Shown in pieces: positions 1 through 11,060 of a DNA stretch of 64,000 nt. Source of the DNA: Pseudocercospora fijiensis CIRAD86 (lineage: Eukaryota; Ascomycota; Dothideomycetes; Mycosphaerellales; Mycosphaerellaceae). A program made the translations under genes and the position numbers. The first letter of the stretch is position 1, and each line of letters starts with the position of its first letter. The notes below the pieces were generated by a model, which did not search any database, was not told the origin of the DNA, and was given only the letters and a program-made list of their open reading frames with translations. The DNA is taken from the NCBI RefSeq assembly GCF_000340215.1, contig NW_006921532.1, positions 1,147,397-1,211,396 on the forward strand, read 5' to 3'.

Positions 1-3000
1 CGTCTTCTTCTTGCTCGGCTCGGCGAAGTCGCTCTCGTCGTCTGCTGATGTAGCAGTCTGTTCCGGAGCCTTAGCTTTGCGTCTCTTCTGGCCTTGGGCT
101 GCTGCACTTCGCGCTGTCGGCGCATCGGCATCACCCTCAGCGACCGGCTTGTCCGCCTCATCGTCGTCCGCCTCGGGCACTGTTCCACTCTTCTTCACCT
201 TCGCTCTCTGCGCCATCTTTCCCAGCGCATTTCCCATCCTCTTGCTTGCTTGATTTCTCTTCCTAGGTGCGAACGCTTCACCTTTCTCATTCCTTCCGGC
301 GGCCCCGATACCTACGCCGCCATCGAAGAAAGCGGTGATGTTGGATTGTGTCCCCTCGTCCAATCTTCGATTCATGTCCTTGATGACTGGCACGAGAACC
401 TCATCTGTTCGCTCCTGCGTCCACCCGATTGTTGCCATCAAGAATGATCGTAGAGCGTCGAGGTCTGGAACGCCGAACTGGAAGGCTTCAGGATTAGAAT
501 CAACCTCTGGTTTCAAATAAGCCATCGCAACACGGGCGTCCGGAAACGAAGGGGGCAAGAAAAGCTTTTTTGCATTCTTTCGGAATTTTCGTCGAAAGGG
601 ATGTTCCTGATCCGCAGATTTCGGTATGACTGCCGTTTGGACGCCGGTCCACCACTGCTTGAAGGCTTCAAGGTCGGGAAACTCGGAAATAATCTCCAAA
701 GCAGTGACGGCTCCGACGCCATGAAGCCCTTCAGTATAGTCCGAGCCCAAAAGTTGTGCAATCGATATCAGCTTCTCTCTGGTGAGATCAAATTCCTTCT
801 CCAGGTCTGAAGTGAGATAGCATTCGACGAATTTTGCTTGGTTGAACATGTTCTTGTAAACTCTCGTTCCACCGAAGAGAAAGCAGTCAGAGTCATCGGT
901 CACGATTCCATCAACAAGTCCCAGATGCACAAGCTCGGCGCATTGGGCTTCAGCTTCCATCGGTGCGGTGATGTATGGAAGGCCAAAGAGCCGTAGAAGA
1001 GCTTGACATTCCTGAATCATGGTTTGAGTGACCTCGTCTGCGTCACGACGGTCTTTCTTCTGTTGATTGCGCAGCTGCTTGAGCTCTTTCTCGTAGTCGG
1101 CAATATTTTGAGCCTGAGACTTGTTATTAAGAGTGCTAGCGAAGCGGGCATGCTCTTCCGCTTCGATGGTCAGATTACGCAGCATTTCTGCTTCTTCCGG
1201 ATCGGAGAAGTCATCAAAGTCTTCGTCCTCGGGAATCGTCTCTTGAGCCACCAGGCCCGAAGTGTGATGAGATGGCACATCATCTTCTTCGTCCGCGTCG
1301 CCAAGATCATCTACATTAGATGTCTCAGGGATGCTGACGTCTTCGAACTCTGGTTCTGCCGATGGTGAACGAGCTTGAGCCTCGATACCTTTTGGCCGAT
1401 TACTTTCAGTCTGTTCGGCAGCAAGATTACTAGACGGTGCAGGTCTGAGACTCTCATGTTCCTCGCGATCGCTGTCGCTCCACTCGATCATCTCTTCGTC
1501 TGACTCTTCGCGCTCGGTGGGTGGCGCTTTTTGGGGTTGTTTGGTGCTTGCTGGGTTTGGTGCTGGCCGTTTCCCAAGATCCGCAGACTCTCGAGGGTTT
1601 GAAGCGCTTGATGCGGTCTGCTCCAATTGAGGAGGGTCGGCTCGCACCTCGTCAGCCATGTTCCCCATGTTGACATCTTGTTTGTCATTCGAAACAGCAT
1701 CCTTGTCCAATGGGTCAAGATCGATAATTTCGCCTTGCTTCGGGACATTCATCTCGTCCTCCTCATCAGCATCAAGATCAATGACTTCCCCGGTATCACC
1801 CCTTCTTATCGTTGGTGCATCTCGCTCCTCGAACATGAATTGCTTGTTGAATTCTCTTGCCCGTTGTCGATCTTCAAGCTCAAGATCCCGCTGAGCTTTC
1901 ATATCCTTCTCTACATCACCCGAAAACCAAGGAGGAAGAGGTCCAGCAGCTTTCTTTTCCTTGTGGGCCAAAGCCGGATTTTCAAATCCACCAGCCGCCT
2001 CTTCTTTCCGTTCCTGCATTTTCTTCTTTCCGAGCAGCGAAGTTCCAAGGTCTAGCTTCTCAAATGGCAGTGGTCCACTAAAGCCAGCTTTCTTGGCAAT
2101 GTCGCTGGCAGTCGCTTCTTTTGCAGGTGGCGGAGCTGGTTTCTGAGGGCGAGACGGACTAGTCTTGCGCTTATTCTTGCGGCTTTCGGCGAGTGCAGCT
2201 TGGAAGTCCATGCTGTCGTCTTCGTCGCTGCTGTCCGACTTCTGTGTAGGTACGCCGAACGAGGTGACTTCTCTACTCTCGGGAGCGGTGTTGTAGGCAC
2301 GTTTGTTAATAATGCTTGCAATGTCTCTGCCACTGCCTTTGGGAATTGGTCTAGCCTCAGCAGCGGCAGTCTGCTTGAACACTTCTAGCATATCATCGTC
2401 TTCCGACTCTTGATCAGCTTCATTGGTCTGAACGCGGTCATCATCACCATTCTTCTCAAGTGACATGGCAATGGCTCTCTGCAGCTCTTCGTCTTCAGAA
2501 CCCTGCTGTTCGTCCTCTCCGAAGAGCTTGGCATCGACCTCCTCCCATGCATCGGCTTCCTCAGCTTCTTCCTCACTGCTACTTTGTACAAACAGCTCGT
2601 TCCGTGGTTGCGCAGGTTTGCGTCTGGGTCTGCGCCGCCCACCGCCTCTCCTCGATTGATAGACTGCTCGACGCTGCTTTGAAAGTTCATCCATCATTTG
2701 CTGATGCCGTGGCTTCGGCTTCGGTAAGCGATTCAGTCCTTCAATAGGAACATCTTCGAACTCGTCATCTTCTTCCCAATCATCATCCTCAGTCTTGATT
2801 CGTGGTGCAGGCCGATCGAGATCGATGGGCTTTTCCTCCTTGCCCTCGTCACTGATCACACCAAGAGCCCATCCGCCCTCAACGCCGTCATTTTTGACAA
2901 GGACGTACTCTCTGCTTTTCTCGCCAGCTATTCTACCACCTCCAAACTCGATGCCATCATAGTTCTCGAGATTCATGAGTCGCTGAGTCAGCTCATTGCG

Positions 3001-3831
3001 CTCGGCAACACGCTCAATCTGGAACCTAGAGAAAGCCATGCGATCTGGGAACATGGTGTCCAACTGCTCCTTTGAGTAGCCCATACGCAGACGGCTGCGC
3101 AGCCTGGCAGCATTCAATATGTTGTAACGGTCCGACGCAGGAAGAGACATGAAGAACGGACTATCATAGTCTATCTTGGAGAAGTCGTATACGTTGATAT
3201 CTTCGCCTGTATCAAACTGTCTGGCGTAGGCTTGCAGTTCCTCGAGAGACATGACACGAGGATCATTTGGGCCGCCCATTTCGCTCACTGACACGTCCAA
3301 GTCTGGCAGATGGTATGCATCCTTCTTGCGGAATTTACGGTTCTGCTGGCGTTCTTGCTGGGTCATCTGCAACTCGTCGACGTAGACCAAGCCCTCGTCT
3401 GGCACGACCTCTTCCTCCTGCTGCGCTGTGCCTTGTCCGCGCTCTTGCTCCGCCTTTCGCCGCGCCTCTTCTGCTTCAGCGGCATGCTGCATCTGCTTGG
3501 CCAGGATCTTGGCTGCCGTCTGGGCGGCATCTTCACGCCTGCCTTCTCGTCGCGCTTTGCGAGCTCGTATCGTTTGTCTCTTGAGCGCTGGCGCGCCGCC
3601 ATCGAACACGAAGACTGGCTTGATACCGAAGAAGAGCAATTTGCAGATGCGCCGAAAGAATCCAACGACATGACTGTTACGTAGCGCATTTCCTTCTTTA
3701 TCGCGCACGGCTTTGAGGAATTGGTAGATCCAGATACTGGCATCCACGGCCAGTCGTTTCCGATTCAGCGTCTCGATCTTGATGGGCCGCGCACAGGGCT
3801 GCAGGATCTGCCACAGGCCTGTGACACCCAT
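1..3831 (-). CDS. rad2: DNA repair endonuclease Rad2/XPG (C-terminus beyond window)
   Basis: Structure-specific 5'-flap/bubble endonuclease that makes the 3' incision in nucleotide excision repair in the nucleus. A single open frame of 1277 codons starts at ATG 3831 (MGVTGLWQILQPCARPIKIE, the invariant XPG N-terminus) and runs off the left edge without a stop. The XPG-N domain is residues 1-95 (VDASIWIYQFLKAVRD; FVFDGGAP). A long acidic spacer follows, containing two ubiquitin-interacting-type motifs (EDEELQRAIAMSLE near 2480; DSMDFQAALAESRK near 2190). The XPG-I domain starts near residue 938, with metal ligands in MEAEAQCA and TDDSD, followed by a helix-hairpin-helix (LLGSDYTEGLHGVGAV). A PCNA-binding PIP box (QSNITAFF, residues 1162-1169, 324-348) and basic NLS-like stretches are near the left edge. 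No intron is needed. The identity is certain; only the last residues are missing. Confidence 0.97.
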   Translation of the reverse strand, partial: MGVTGLWQILQPCARPIKIETLNRKRLAVDASIWIYQFLKAVRDKEGNALRNSHVVGFFRRICKLLFFGIKPVFVFDGGAPALKRQTIRARKARREGRREDAAQTAAKILAKQMQHAAEAEEARRKAEQERGQGTAQQEEEVVPDEGLVYVDELQMTQQERQQNRKFRKKDAYHLPDLDVSVSEMGGPNDPRVMSLEELQAYARQFDTGEDINVYDFSKIDYDSPFFMSLPASDRYNILNAARLRSRLRMGYSKEQLDTMFPDRMAFSRFQIERVAERNELTQRLMNLENYDGIEFGGGRIAGEKSREYVLVKNDGVEGGWALGVISDEGKEEKPIDLDRPAPRIKTEDDDWEEDDEFEDVPIEGLNRLPKPKPRHQQMMDELSKQRRAVYQSRRGGGRRRPRRKPAQPRNELFVQSSSEEEAEEADAWEEVDAKLFGEDEQQGSEDEELQRAIAMSLEKNGDDDRVQTNEADQESEDDDMLEVFKQTAAAEARPIPKGSGRDIASIINKRAYNTAPESREVTSFGVPTQKSDSSDEDDSMDFQAALAESRKNKRKTSPSRPQKPAPPPAKEATASDIAKKAGFSGPLPFEKLDLGTSLLGKKKMQERKEEAAGGFENPALAHKEKKAAGPLPPWFSGDVEKDMKAQRDLELEDRQRAREFNKQFMFEERDAPTIRRGDTGEVIDLDADEEDEMNVPKQGEIIDLDPLDKDAVSNDKQDVNMGNMADEVRADPPQLEQTASSASNPRESADLGKRPAPNPASTKQPQKAPPTEREESDEEMIEWSDSDREEHESLRPAPSSNLAAEQTESNRPKGIEAQARSPSAEPEFEDVSIPETSNVDDLGDADEEDDVPSHHTSGLVAQETIPEDEDFDDFSDPEEAEMLRNLTIEAEEHARFASTLNNKSQAQNIADYEKELKQLRNQQKKDRRDADEVTQTMIQECQALLRLFGLPYITAPMEAEAQCAELVHLGLVDGIVTDDSDCFLFGGTRVYKNMFNQAKFVECYLTSDLEKEFDLTREKLISIAQLLGSDYTEGLHGVGAVTALEIISEFPDLEAFKQWWTGVQTAVIPKSADQEHPFRRKFRKNAKKLFLPPSFPDARVAMAYLKPEVDSNPEAFQFGVPDLDALRSFLMATIGWTQERTDEVLVPVIKDMNRRLDEGTQSNITAFFDGGVGIGAAGRNEKGEAFAPRKRNQASKRMGNALGKMAQRAKVKKSGTVPEADDDEADKPVAEGDADAPTARSAAAQGQKRRKAKAPEQTATSADDESDFAEPSKKKT

Positions 3832-4216
3832 TGTAGAAGTTAGCGAGCAATATCATTGCCGCTGTGTATTAGTTGAGACGGGTTGAGGTTGAAGAGTACT
3901 GTGGATTGCAGGCCGTCTAGGCTTCCAGACGCTTAGATGAGGTCATCAACGCGAAAGCCTCAGGCGAGCATGTGACTTGGGGCGTGGATCTAACATTCAG
4001 GATAATACTGCAGACAAAAGCCGGAACTGAAAATCACATTTAACGACTAGCTACAATCTGAATTGGCATGTGCTCAAGGTGCTGCAAGTCAGTAGCTAAC
4101 CAACGTCACTTGTGTGCGCTTGGTGACGTGCCTTTGCTTCGGATTGGTAATGGAATGTCCTTGCCTGCTCCTGCTCCTGCGACGTGTTCTTCCTTCAGGC
4201 CAGCGTCATCAGCATC
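3832..4216. other. Intergenic spacer rad2 / BBP
   Basis: 385 bp between the rad2 start codon and the BBP stop codon. It should hold the rad2 promoter and the BBP 3' end. I see no ORF, RNA gene or repeat here. Confidence 0.6.
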
Positions 4217-6070
4217 CTATGCTGGAGGTGGTGGAGGTGGAATGTCGCTGGGTGGTGGCGGAGGAACGTCAGCTGGGGGCGGAGGTGGTGGCGCATCGTA
4301 GCCGCCATGCTGCTGTTGCTGCCATGGTGCTGGTTGCTGTTGCCACGGCGCCTGTTGCTGCTGAGGCTGCTGCCAAGGAGCTCCACCTCCACCACCTCCA
4401 CCACCTCTAGCCCATGGTGCCGGTCCACCAGCAGGACCAGTTGGCGGGCCTCCATTATAGCCTCCGCCGTAGCCATCGTCGCGGCTCTGTCGCGGCCAAG
4501 GAGCTGGGCCACCGCCTGGCTCTGCACGTTGCTGCCACGGAGCAGGAGCGCCGGTTGGTCCGCGTTGCCATGGGGCCGCCGGTCGTGCGCCACCGTTGGC
4601 GTCTGCTTCGGGGTTTCCACCGTCCCAGCCGATCTGTCTAGATGCATTTGAGGTGTCGCCTCCGCCTCCGCCGATCTCGTTCATGAGCTTCTCGTAGTCG
4701 TTGTCGAGGGCGTTTTCTGGACCGCGACGAGGTGGCATGTTACGCCAATCGCTACCTCTCTGGCGATCCGGACAGTCGCGAGCCATATGACCAGCATTGC
4801 CACAGACACGACAAATAATGTTGGCAGTGTAATTGCGCTGCTGTGGGCAGTCGTACTTGCGGTGTCCAATTTCTCCGCAGTTTTGGCAGGCCTGGTTTTC
4901 GTCGTCACGAAGGGTACCGTTGAGGGCAGCTAGCTCACGAAGCTGGTTGCGCTTGAGCTCGTTTTGTCCTTCAGGAATGGAGGCAGCCTGTTCTGTGTTA
5001 GCGTTGCAGACCAAGACCAAGCGTGGGATCATGATTGCACTTACCGTCTCAATGACATTGTGAATAAGCTCCTTGGCCTTGTTGACCTTCTCCTCGGTGT
5101 CTGCCATAATCAAACAATGAAGATCCTCATCCTGATTGCTAGCGTGAGCAGCGTCAGATTTGCCCTTTCCTTCCTTCACCGATCCTTTTCCACGAATAGC
5201 GATCTTGGCACCAGACTGTGTTTCCATCTTCTTGAGCGTGTTACCACGAGGACCAATAAGTAAACCGACTGTTAGTAGAAGAAGCTAAGTGTTAGTCATT
5301 GTTTCTTTGGACAGTGCAGTGAGTTAGTGCAAAGGGGTTAGTACGACTTTTGATCGTCGCGAACATAGTGTGCAGAATGAATGCAGAGCAAAAGAGTGGG
5401 TTAGCGGGTTAAAAAGCATACTGAAGTTAATCTCCGGATAATCGTTGACCGGCACGTAGACCTTCTCCTGGGTCTTGGTAGGTCTCCTGTAGTCAGAGGG
5501 CGGGTGGTAGCTGGGAATGATTTTCATCGCCTTCTCGATCAATTTGTGTCGCTCATCTTCCAATCTTTTGCGGTAGCGGTACTCGCGAGTGTTCACACGT
5601 CGACCGAAGTTATCGTACTGTGGAGGAGGAGAGGGAGATCTAGAGCAGGAGTTAGTATCTCAATGGTCAATGATCAAGGGACCTATGGTGACTCTGGGGA
5701 GGACTCACCTGTCGCCATCAGCAGGGACAACATCGTTGATCCTGAGCTTCTGGCTAATCTCCTCGATTCGCAAGTGGGTAACGTAGGCATCCAGCTGTTC
5801 AGCGGTCATAGGCGCAGTGATAGCGGTCGGCAGATTCATCAGACCAGCGGCCTTGTTATCAGCTGCGTCGCCCCATCGATTGCGCTTGCGGCGCTTCTTA
5901 GTGCCATCTGGGTTCAGTTCTGGTTCTTTGCGCTCTGGGCTACGGCCACGCTTCATGTCGCGCGGCGGTTCATTAGTGGCAGGACCATCGTCATCGCCAC
6001 CGAATCGTCGCCGTGGACCAAGCGGAATGGTGTTCGCACCAGTCTGACCAAGATTCTGTCTCCACGACAT
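4217..6070 (-). CDS. msl5: Branchpoint-binding protein (BBP/SF1/Msl5), 4 exons
   Basis: Splicing factor that recognises the intron branch site with a KH-QUA2 domain during early spliceosome assembly in the nucleus. Exons (minus strand): 6070-5709, 5639-5422, 5268-5045, 4987-4217; 524 aa. Introns: 5708-5640 (GTGAGT...CTAG), 5421-5269 (GTATGC...CTAACAG), 5044-4988 (GTAAGT...CTAAC...CAG). Order of features: an N-terminal basic-Trp U2AF-ligand-like motif ([11 protein letters not shown]), a helix-hairpin region ([19 protein letters not shown]), the KH domain ([20 protein letters not shown]), two CCHC zinc knuckles ([28 protein letters not shown]) and a Gly/Pro/Gln-rich tail ending in PPPPPPA. The last intron is 57 nt and stop-free in frame, so failing to splice it would insert 19 residues between the KH region and the knuckles. 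The family identity is certain. Confidence 0.95.
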
Positions 6071-6675
6071 CGTCGCTCCTCGTGGATCGGGTGGGTGTTG
6101 AGAAGGAGCAGGAGAAGACTGCGACGCGCGAGAAGTGGAATTGCTCGGTCAAATCGGCCCGAGAAGCTTTGACAATTTGACACGTGACTGAATTCCATCC
6201 CCTGACCTGACCAAACCAAACCCAACCAACTCTGACTACGACATACCGGACTACATATGATCGCTTGACACATATCTTAGCGCCTGGCGGACCGAGCGAC
6301 AGACCTAGAGCTCCGCGTTCAGAACGGACACGTTATGGTTGACTTCTACAAAGGAGTTCCAGCACAAATTCAATCTTAGCAGTTGCAGGCTCAGGAGAAG
6401 CAAAAACTCAGGGAAACGGCGCCGGCGGACAGGAGAGGACAGGACACCTGAGTATCAGGTTCAGGGAGTTTGGGAACCTTTGTGTGAGATTCTCGGTGTA
6501 CCTGTTCTTGAAAGGGAATTCCTGAGGATCAATCAATGATGCGTATCAATTTCTCGCTGCGCATCGGGTACTGCAATCTGGTGGATGACTTCCAGGAAAA
6601 TGACACCAGTACCAATCACCACAGCTGTATCATATCATAGCATAGCACCGTGATCAAGAAGGCATATGATAATCC
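6071..6675. other. Intergenic spacer upstream of BBP
   Basis: 605 bp containing the BBP promoter and the 3' flank of the GNAT gene. It includes a short run of CCAAAC/CCAACC repeats near 6205-6230. No convincing gene or RNA. Confidence 0.5.
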
Positions 6676-7185
6676 TCAAACCCCAACCCTCATCAAAACC
6701 TTCTTCCCCTCCTCCCTCCAAGCAACAGCCTCCCACCCCATCTTCTTCAAAACCCCATACATCCTCCCAAACCTCTCGGGATAAGTACAAACCGTAACCT
6801 CCCTCTCTCCGAGCTCATCGCGAACAAAGTCAAACATCCTCCGCATAAGCAAAGCAAAGATGCCCTTTCCCCGACTCTCAGGTTCCACAGCCGCGATCCA
6901 GATATGAGGCAAAGAATATCCGATTTCGGGCGCTGTGCGCGGGTGTAGGAATAGGAGGCCTACAGGGGTTTGAGGGGAGTTACTATGCGTGGCGTAGAGG
7001 AGGATGGAGCCCGGCTGTTGGAGGTAAGACCGCCAGGTTTCTAGGTTGTGGGAGGGGCGATGCGAGTCGGTTGGTGAGGAGAAGACTTTTTGGGATAGGG
7101 TGAAGAGGGGGATGAGGGTTTCGTCTGTTAGGTTTTTGGATGTGATTGTGTTGATGGTGATGTTTGGAGGGGGTTGGGTTGGCAT
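6676..7185 (-). CDS. GNAT-family N-acetyltransferase
   Basis: A 169-aa, single-exon protein using ATG 7185. Residues 8-167 form one GNAT fold; the acetyl-CoA-binding motif A is around residues 96-114 (IAAVEPESRGKGIFALLMRR), matching R-x-x-G but with Phe at the last usually small position. It is followed by a FAE-like strand-helix (CTYPERFGRMYGVLKKMGWE). The substrate cannot be read from sequence; small-molecule or protein N-acetylation are both possible. An in-frame upstream ATG at 7344 would add 53 residues with no domain, so I prefer the shorter start. The gene sits tail-to-head behind BBP on the same strand with its own promoter gap. Confidence 0.82.
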   Translation of the reverse strand: MPTQPPPNITINTITSKNLTDETLIPLFTLSQKVFSSPTDSHRPSHNLETWRSYLQQPGSILLYATHSNSPQTPVGLLFLHPRTAPEIGYSLPHIWIAAVEPESRGKGIFALLMRRMFDFVRDELGEREVTVCTYPERFGRMYGVLKKMGWEAVAWREEGKKVLMRVGV

Positions 7186-7843
7186 TTTCAAGGTTCTTGT
7201 CTTGTGGTTGTAAGGTACTGTATCAAGAAGCAGTGAGAAATGCCCGCGCGCTAAAGCTGCATGAACTTGCAGATCATTTCGACACAGTCGATTCGCTGAT
7301 CGGTGCGTTTCTTGGAAAAGAATTGAGCCGTGACTTGCAGACATCGTTACATTTTCGATACTATGCTAGAGTCCTTACTCTTCACTGCACTCGTCTGCTT
7401 TCCAGCTCTCGCCACGTTTTGATTTCGCCGTCCAGCCCCACAAATACTTTAATCAGTCATGCAAAGCCTTTTCAGGCTCGGTTCACAGTTAGGAGTGAGA
7501 AGATGCAAGCGACTGATAAGTCTCTTGGTGCCTTGAACCTGCGACTTTTCCACTGACGATATATGTGTTTACGACAGTGGACAGAGATGAGCTGATTTGC
7601 AGATGCCAGAGCCTCTTTCATAAATTAATCTTCATGCTATAGGTACCTGGCGCATGGCTCATTGGGACGATTGATGAACGCTTGCTTGGGCGAAGTCGAA
7701 GTGCTCGCCTGCGATCGCCTGAAAAGCAATCTTAGCCCGCATGTACTGCGCCAGTTCAAGGAGATCTACGAAAAGAGGCTTCCTTCGCACATGCAGATGG
7801 CTTTAGACTGTCGTCGACTTGCGTACTGTAATCATGCTGAATC
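7186..7843. other. Intergenic spacer
   Basis: 658 bp between the GNAT start and the stop of the WG-repeat protein gene. Short open frames on both strands lack recognisable domains or fungal splice logic. I see no RNA gene. Confidence 0.5.
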
Positions 7844-10800
7844 TCACCAGCCGGCCGCCGCCCATTCCGCGTTCTCGTCCTTTCCGCCAGTACCCTTCAG
7901 AGCAGGATCTGCAGGGTCGAAGTGCTCCACTGTCTTGTTGCTCTTTTTGTCGCAGTCAGCATTTCCACCTGGGTCTGCATGCCAACCAGTCCCATTCTGA
8001 GAGGCTTTCTTGCTAGCTCCAGCGTCGTTGTTTGGCCAGCTAGCCGCTTTGGAGCCTTTCTTGCTATTTCCACCAGCATTATTACCCCAAGCATCATTAT
8101 TATTGACTTCGCCTTGGCCGACCTGCTGCCATCCATCATTGCCACCACCCGTTTGACTCACAGAATCAGATGGCTTCACCTCTTCAACAGCGCCAGCGCC
8201 CCATGGCTGCTGAGCCGCTGATTTGGCTCCCCAAGCATTCGAAGCTTGTGCTGTCTTAGCTCCACCATTATTTGCTGGCTTGTTCGAGGCGACTTTAGAT
8301 GGTGCTTTGCTGATACTCTGTCTCTTCATTAATTCCGCAACCAATTCATCTTTTGGAAGCCTCATCAAACGCTCCTGCTCTGTCTCTTGCACGGCCCGCG
8401 TGATATGGCTTGTATCGATCTTCCGGTTGAGAATCTTCTCCAGAGCGCCTTTGCTACGATATTTGAATGTGAAGATTGCGTAGGGCTGATTCATCGTATC
8501 GAGGTACTCCGGTCTGTCGATCTTGTGGGCGTAACTCGCGCCTTTGCCAGACTGAACGTATTGGCTCGCGGCGTCCGCCACACTCTTCGAGGCTGCTGGC
8601 GGTGGTGGAGCTGGGTAGACGTATGCATCGCGCGGTTGAACTTTGGGCTTTGAGGTTGGTGGGCCGCCGTTCCAGTTGGACCAGTAATCCTTGATGACTG
8701 GTCGAAGAGCGCTTGCACTTGACGTGGCAGTGGTTCTTGAGTGGGTGGGCTTAGCACCATCATTACCCCAGGCAGTAGGAGCGCTCTTCGCGGGCTTGTC
8801 GGCCTTCGCATCACCCCAGTCTCCTCCGCCCTCAGCTTGATTGTTGGGCTGAGCATTACCCCATGCATCTCCACCGTTGCCCTCGTCTTTGGACGGCTTA
8901 TGGTCCCATGAATCTTCACCGTTGCCTCCATCTTGAGCCTGATTCCCGAAGCCGTTGTCGTCTCCACCGTCTTGTTCGCCGGAGTTCTCGTTATTCCCAC
9001 CTTCCTGTTCTCTCGCACCGCCGTTGTCATCTCCGACATTTTTTCCTTGTCCTTCGTCCGCATTGTTCCCATTTTGCGGTTCGTCAGCACTTTGGCCCCA
9101 AGCTGCTTGATCGTCTTTGCCGCTCTCATCTTGCTTCTTATCATTTGCCTGATTTCCCCAATCGTCTTCTCCCTGCGGCTGATCGTTGCCTTGGTCTGCA
9201 CCCCAAGAATCCTTTCCTTCTTGAGAATCATCTTTCTTCTGAGGGCTCTTGTCTTTGCCAGAACCCCAGCTATCGTCATTCTGACCCCACTCATCTGCTT
9301 GTGGCATCGGAAAACTGCCTGGCACCGGCTCTCCCCACCTACGTCCATTTGAGCCCTGAGGAGTTGTGTGCTTGTTCGTGCCATCCATATCATTGTCATC
9401 GTTTTGGTTCGGTGTTCCCCATGCATCAGCCGGCACACCCCAAGGCCGATCGGACGCACGTCGCGGAGATTGTGCCCACTCGTTCGCCTGGCCTGAATTT
9501 GAGCGGGACTGAAGCTGTCCGCGCCATCCAGGGTCAGATCTGTACTGTGGCGCTGGACCGGCATTCCCGCCGAGATGCCCATTTGGAGTGTGCTCTTGGG
9601 AATGTTGTAGCTGTTTTCGTTTCCATAGTGGCAGATCAGGTCCTCCGCCGATCATACCTTGTCCAACTTGCTGCCAATCGCCGCGTTCTCGTGGTGGAGC
9701 ATTGTAGAAAGCTGTAGGTGGACGTCGGTGATCCTTCTGAGCTGCTGGTCTATGGTTTTGGATTGGGGTGTCAAATGGCGGGTTCGGCAAATTTATCTGT
9801 AATTCCGGTAGCAAGCGTCTGTTTAGGAGAAAGTTTCGAACTCGCTCATATGATTGCCGATCCATCTGCATCATGCAGGTATTGACTGCTTTGTAAAGGG
9901 CCTCGATCTCCTGGTTGAATCTCTCTACGTCTTGCGCTTTTCTTTCCAAGGCTCTAAGGATGATAGGGTAGATGTCAGGATCACCACGACGGGTGTAGGC
10001 CTCTTCTTCCATACTAGCGTGCTTCTTGGCCTCGGCCATTCCTTGCTCAAGTAGGCTCTCGATTTCCTTGCACGACTCTTCGATGAAATCAAAGTCGTTG
10101 CGTGCTTGTTGTGGCTGCACTGGCGACAGGCGTCGATGAGCGTCTCGTCGATGCTGGACGACACCCGCGCGCTCATAGCTCTCTGGGGTGTCGTATGAGT
10201 CGTAAACTCTCCGGGAGTCGTTGTATGCTCGGTCACGTTGATAGATGCCAGTCTTGGTTTCCCACTCGTAATCAGGTCGGACAGGACGCCTTCCAAAGTA
10301 GTCTGGTTCATCGCGTCGATCAAGACCCGGCTCATCGTACGCGCCATCTAATCCTCCCTGAATGTCGTGGTCCCATTCGTCGCCAGCACCGTCGAAGATG
10401 CCAAACATGTCACCCATCATGCCGCCTCCTGCGTCAGAAGGTGCCTTGGATGGCGCTTTGGATGGCGCTTTGGATGGTGCTTTTGCAGATGGTGCTTTTG
10501 CCACTGAAGCTGGCTTCGACTGCAGTGGCTCAGGAGGTGGCAGAGTCTGGTGTTGACGGCCCCTACAACGGAGGATGACAACTTCAATGGTGCCGACATT
10601 GTGCGCGAAGTGCTTGTTGACGTCTGGTGCGCTATCGGCGTTGCCTTTTTCATCAAGTCAGCACTAGGCGGTTTGTCACATGGATGCGCCGCAACTTGCC
10701 TGTTTTGAGCTGCGCGAATGTCCACTCGCGTGCCACGAACAGTCCATTGGAAGTCTTCTCTTCTCTCTGGCGCAAGTTGAAATCCACTTCATATTCGCGT

Positions 10801-11060
10801 GGGTCCATGCCGGGCGCTGGAAGCTGCAGGCGCTGGCGATTGCGATTGCATTGATACTGCCCATCCATAAAGACGTACGCTGCTAGGCCTGGCGCGATGT
10901 AGCCATTTGAGATGACGCGAACATGGAAAGGAATGTCTGAGTCGGGTACTGCGACGAATGCCTCGACGCCTCCATCGGTGTAGCGGTGGGCATATTCTTT
11001 CAGCTTCGTACTGTTCGGACCGATCTCTAATGAGCAACCGATTTGCTTGAGGGTCGGCAT
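7844..11060 (-). CDS. Large DUF7918-like protein with WG/GW-rich disordered middle
   Basis: 1053 aa in two exons: 11060-10700 and 10644-7844. The intron 10699-10645 is GC-AG (CAG|GCAAGT, branch GTGCTGAC, AAAAAG acceptor); this join gives a continuous conserved frame (REWTFAQLKT / GNADSAPDVNKHFAHNVGTI). Residues 1-150 form a globular beta-rich domain (MPTLKQIGCSLEIGPNSTKL; FVFM-type strands; GTIEVVILRC) of a fungal family I recall as DUF7918. Then come KAPS repeats (SKAPSKAPSKAPSKAPS), a coiled-coil-like helix near residues 310-400, and a long acidic Gly/Asn/Asp region with about 15 WG and several GW dipeptides spaced 10-30 residues apart. A conserved-looking C-terminal strand-helix (YAIFTFKYRSKGALEKIL) follows, ending in AAAGW. 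No catalytic residues or signal peptide. WG/GW arrays resemble Argonaute hooks; whether this protein binds Argonaute is inference only. Confidence 0.85.

Noticed and set aside
4195..4651. ORFs in other frames over the BBP C-terminus
   Set aside because: Shadows of Pro/Gly/Gln-rich repeats of BBP.
8863..9717. Long plus-strand and shifted-frame ORFs inside the WG-protein gene
   Set aside because: Compositional shadows of the biased Gly/Asn/Asp/Trp coding sequence on the opposite strand.
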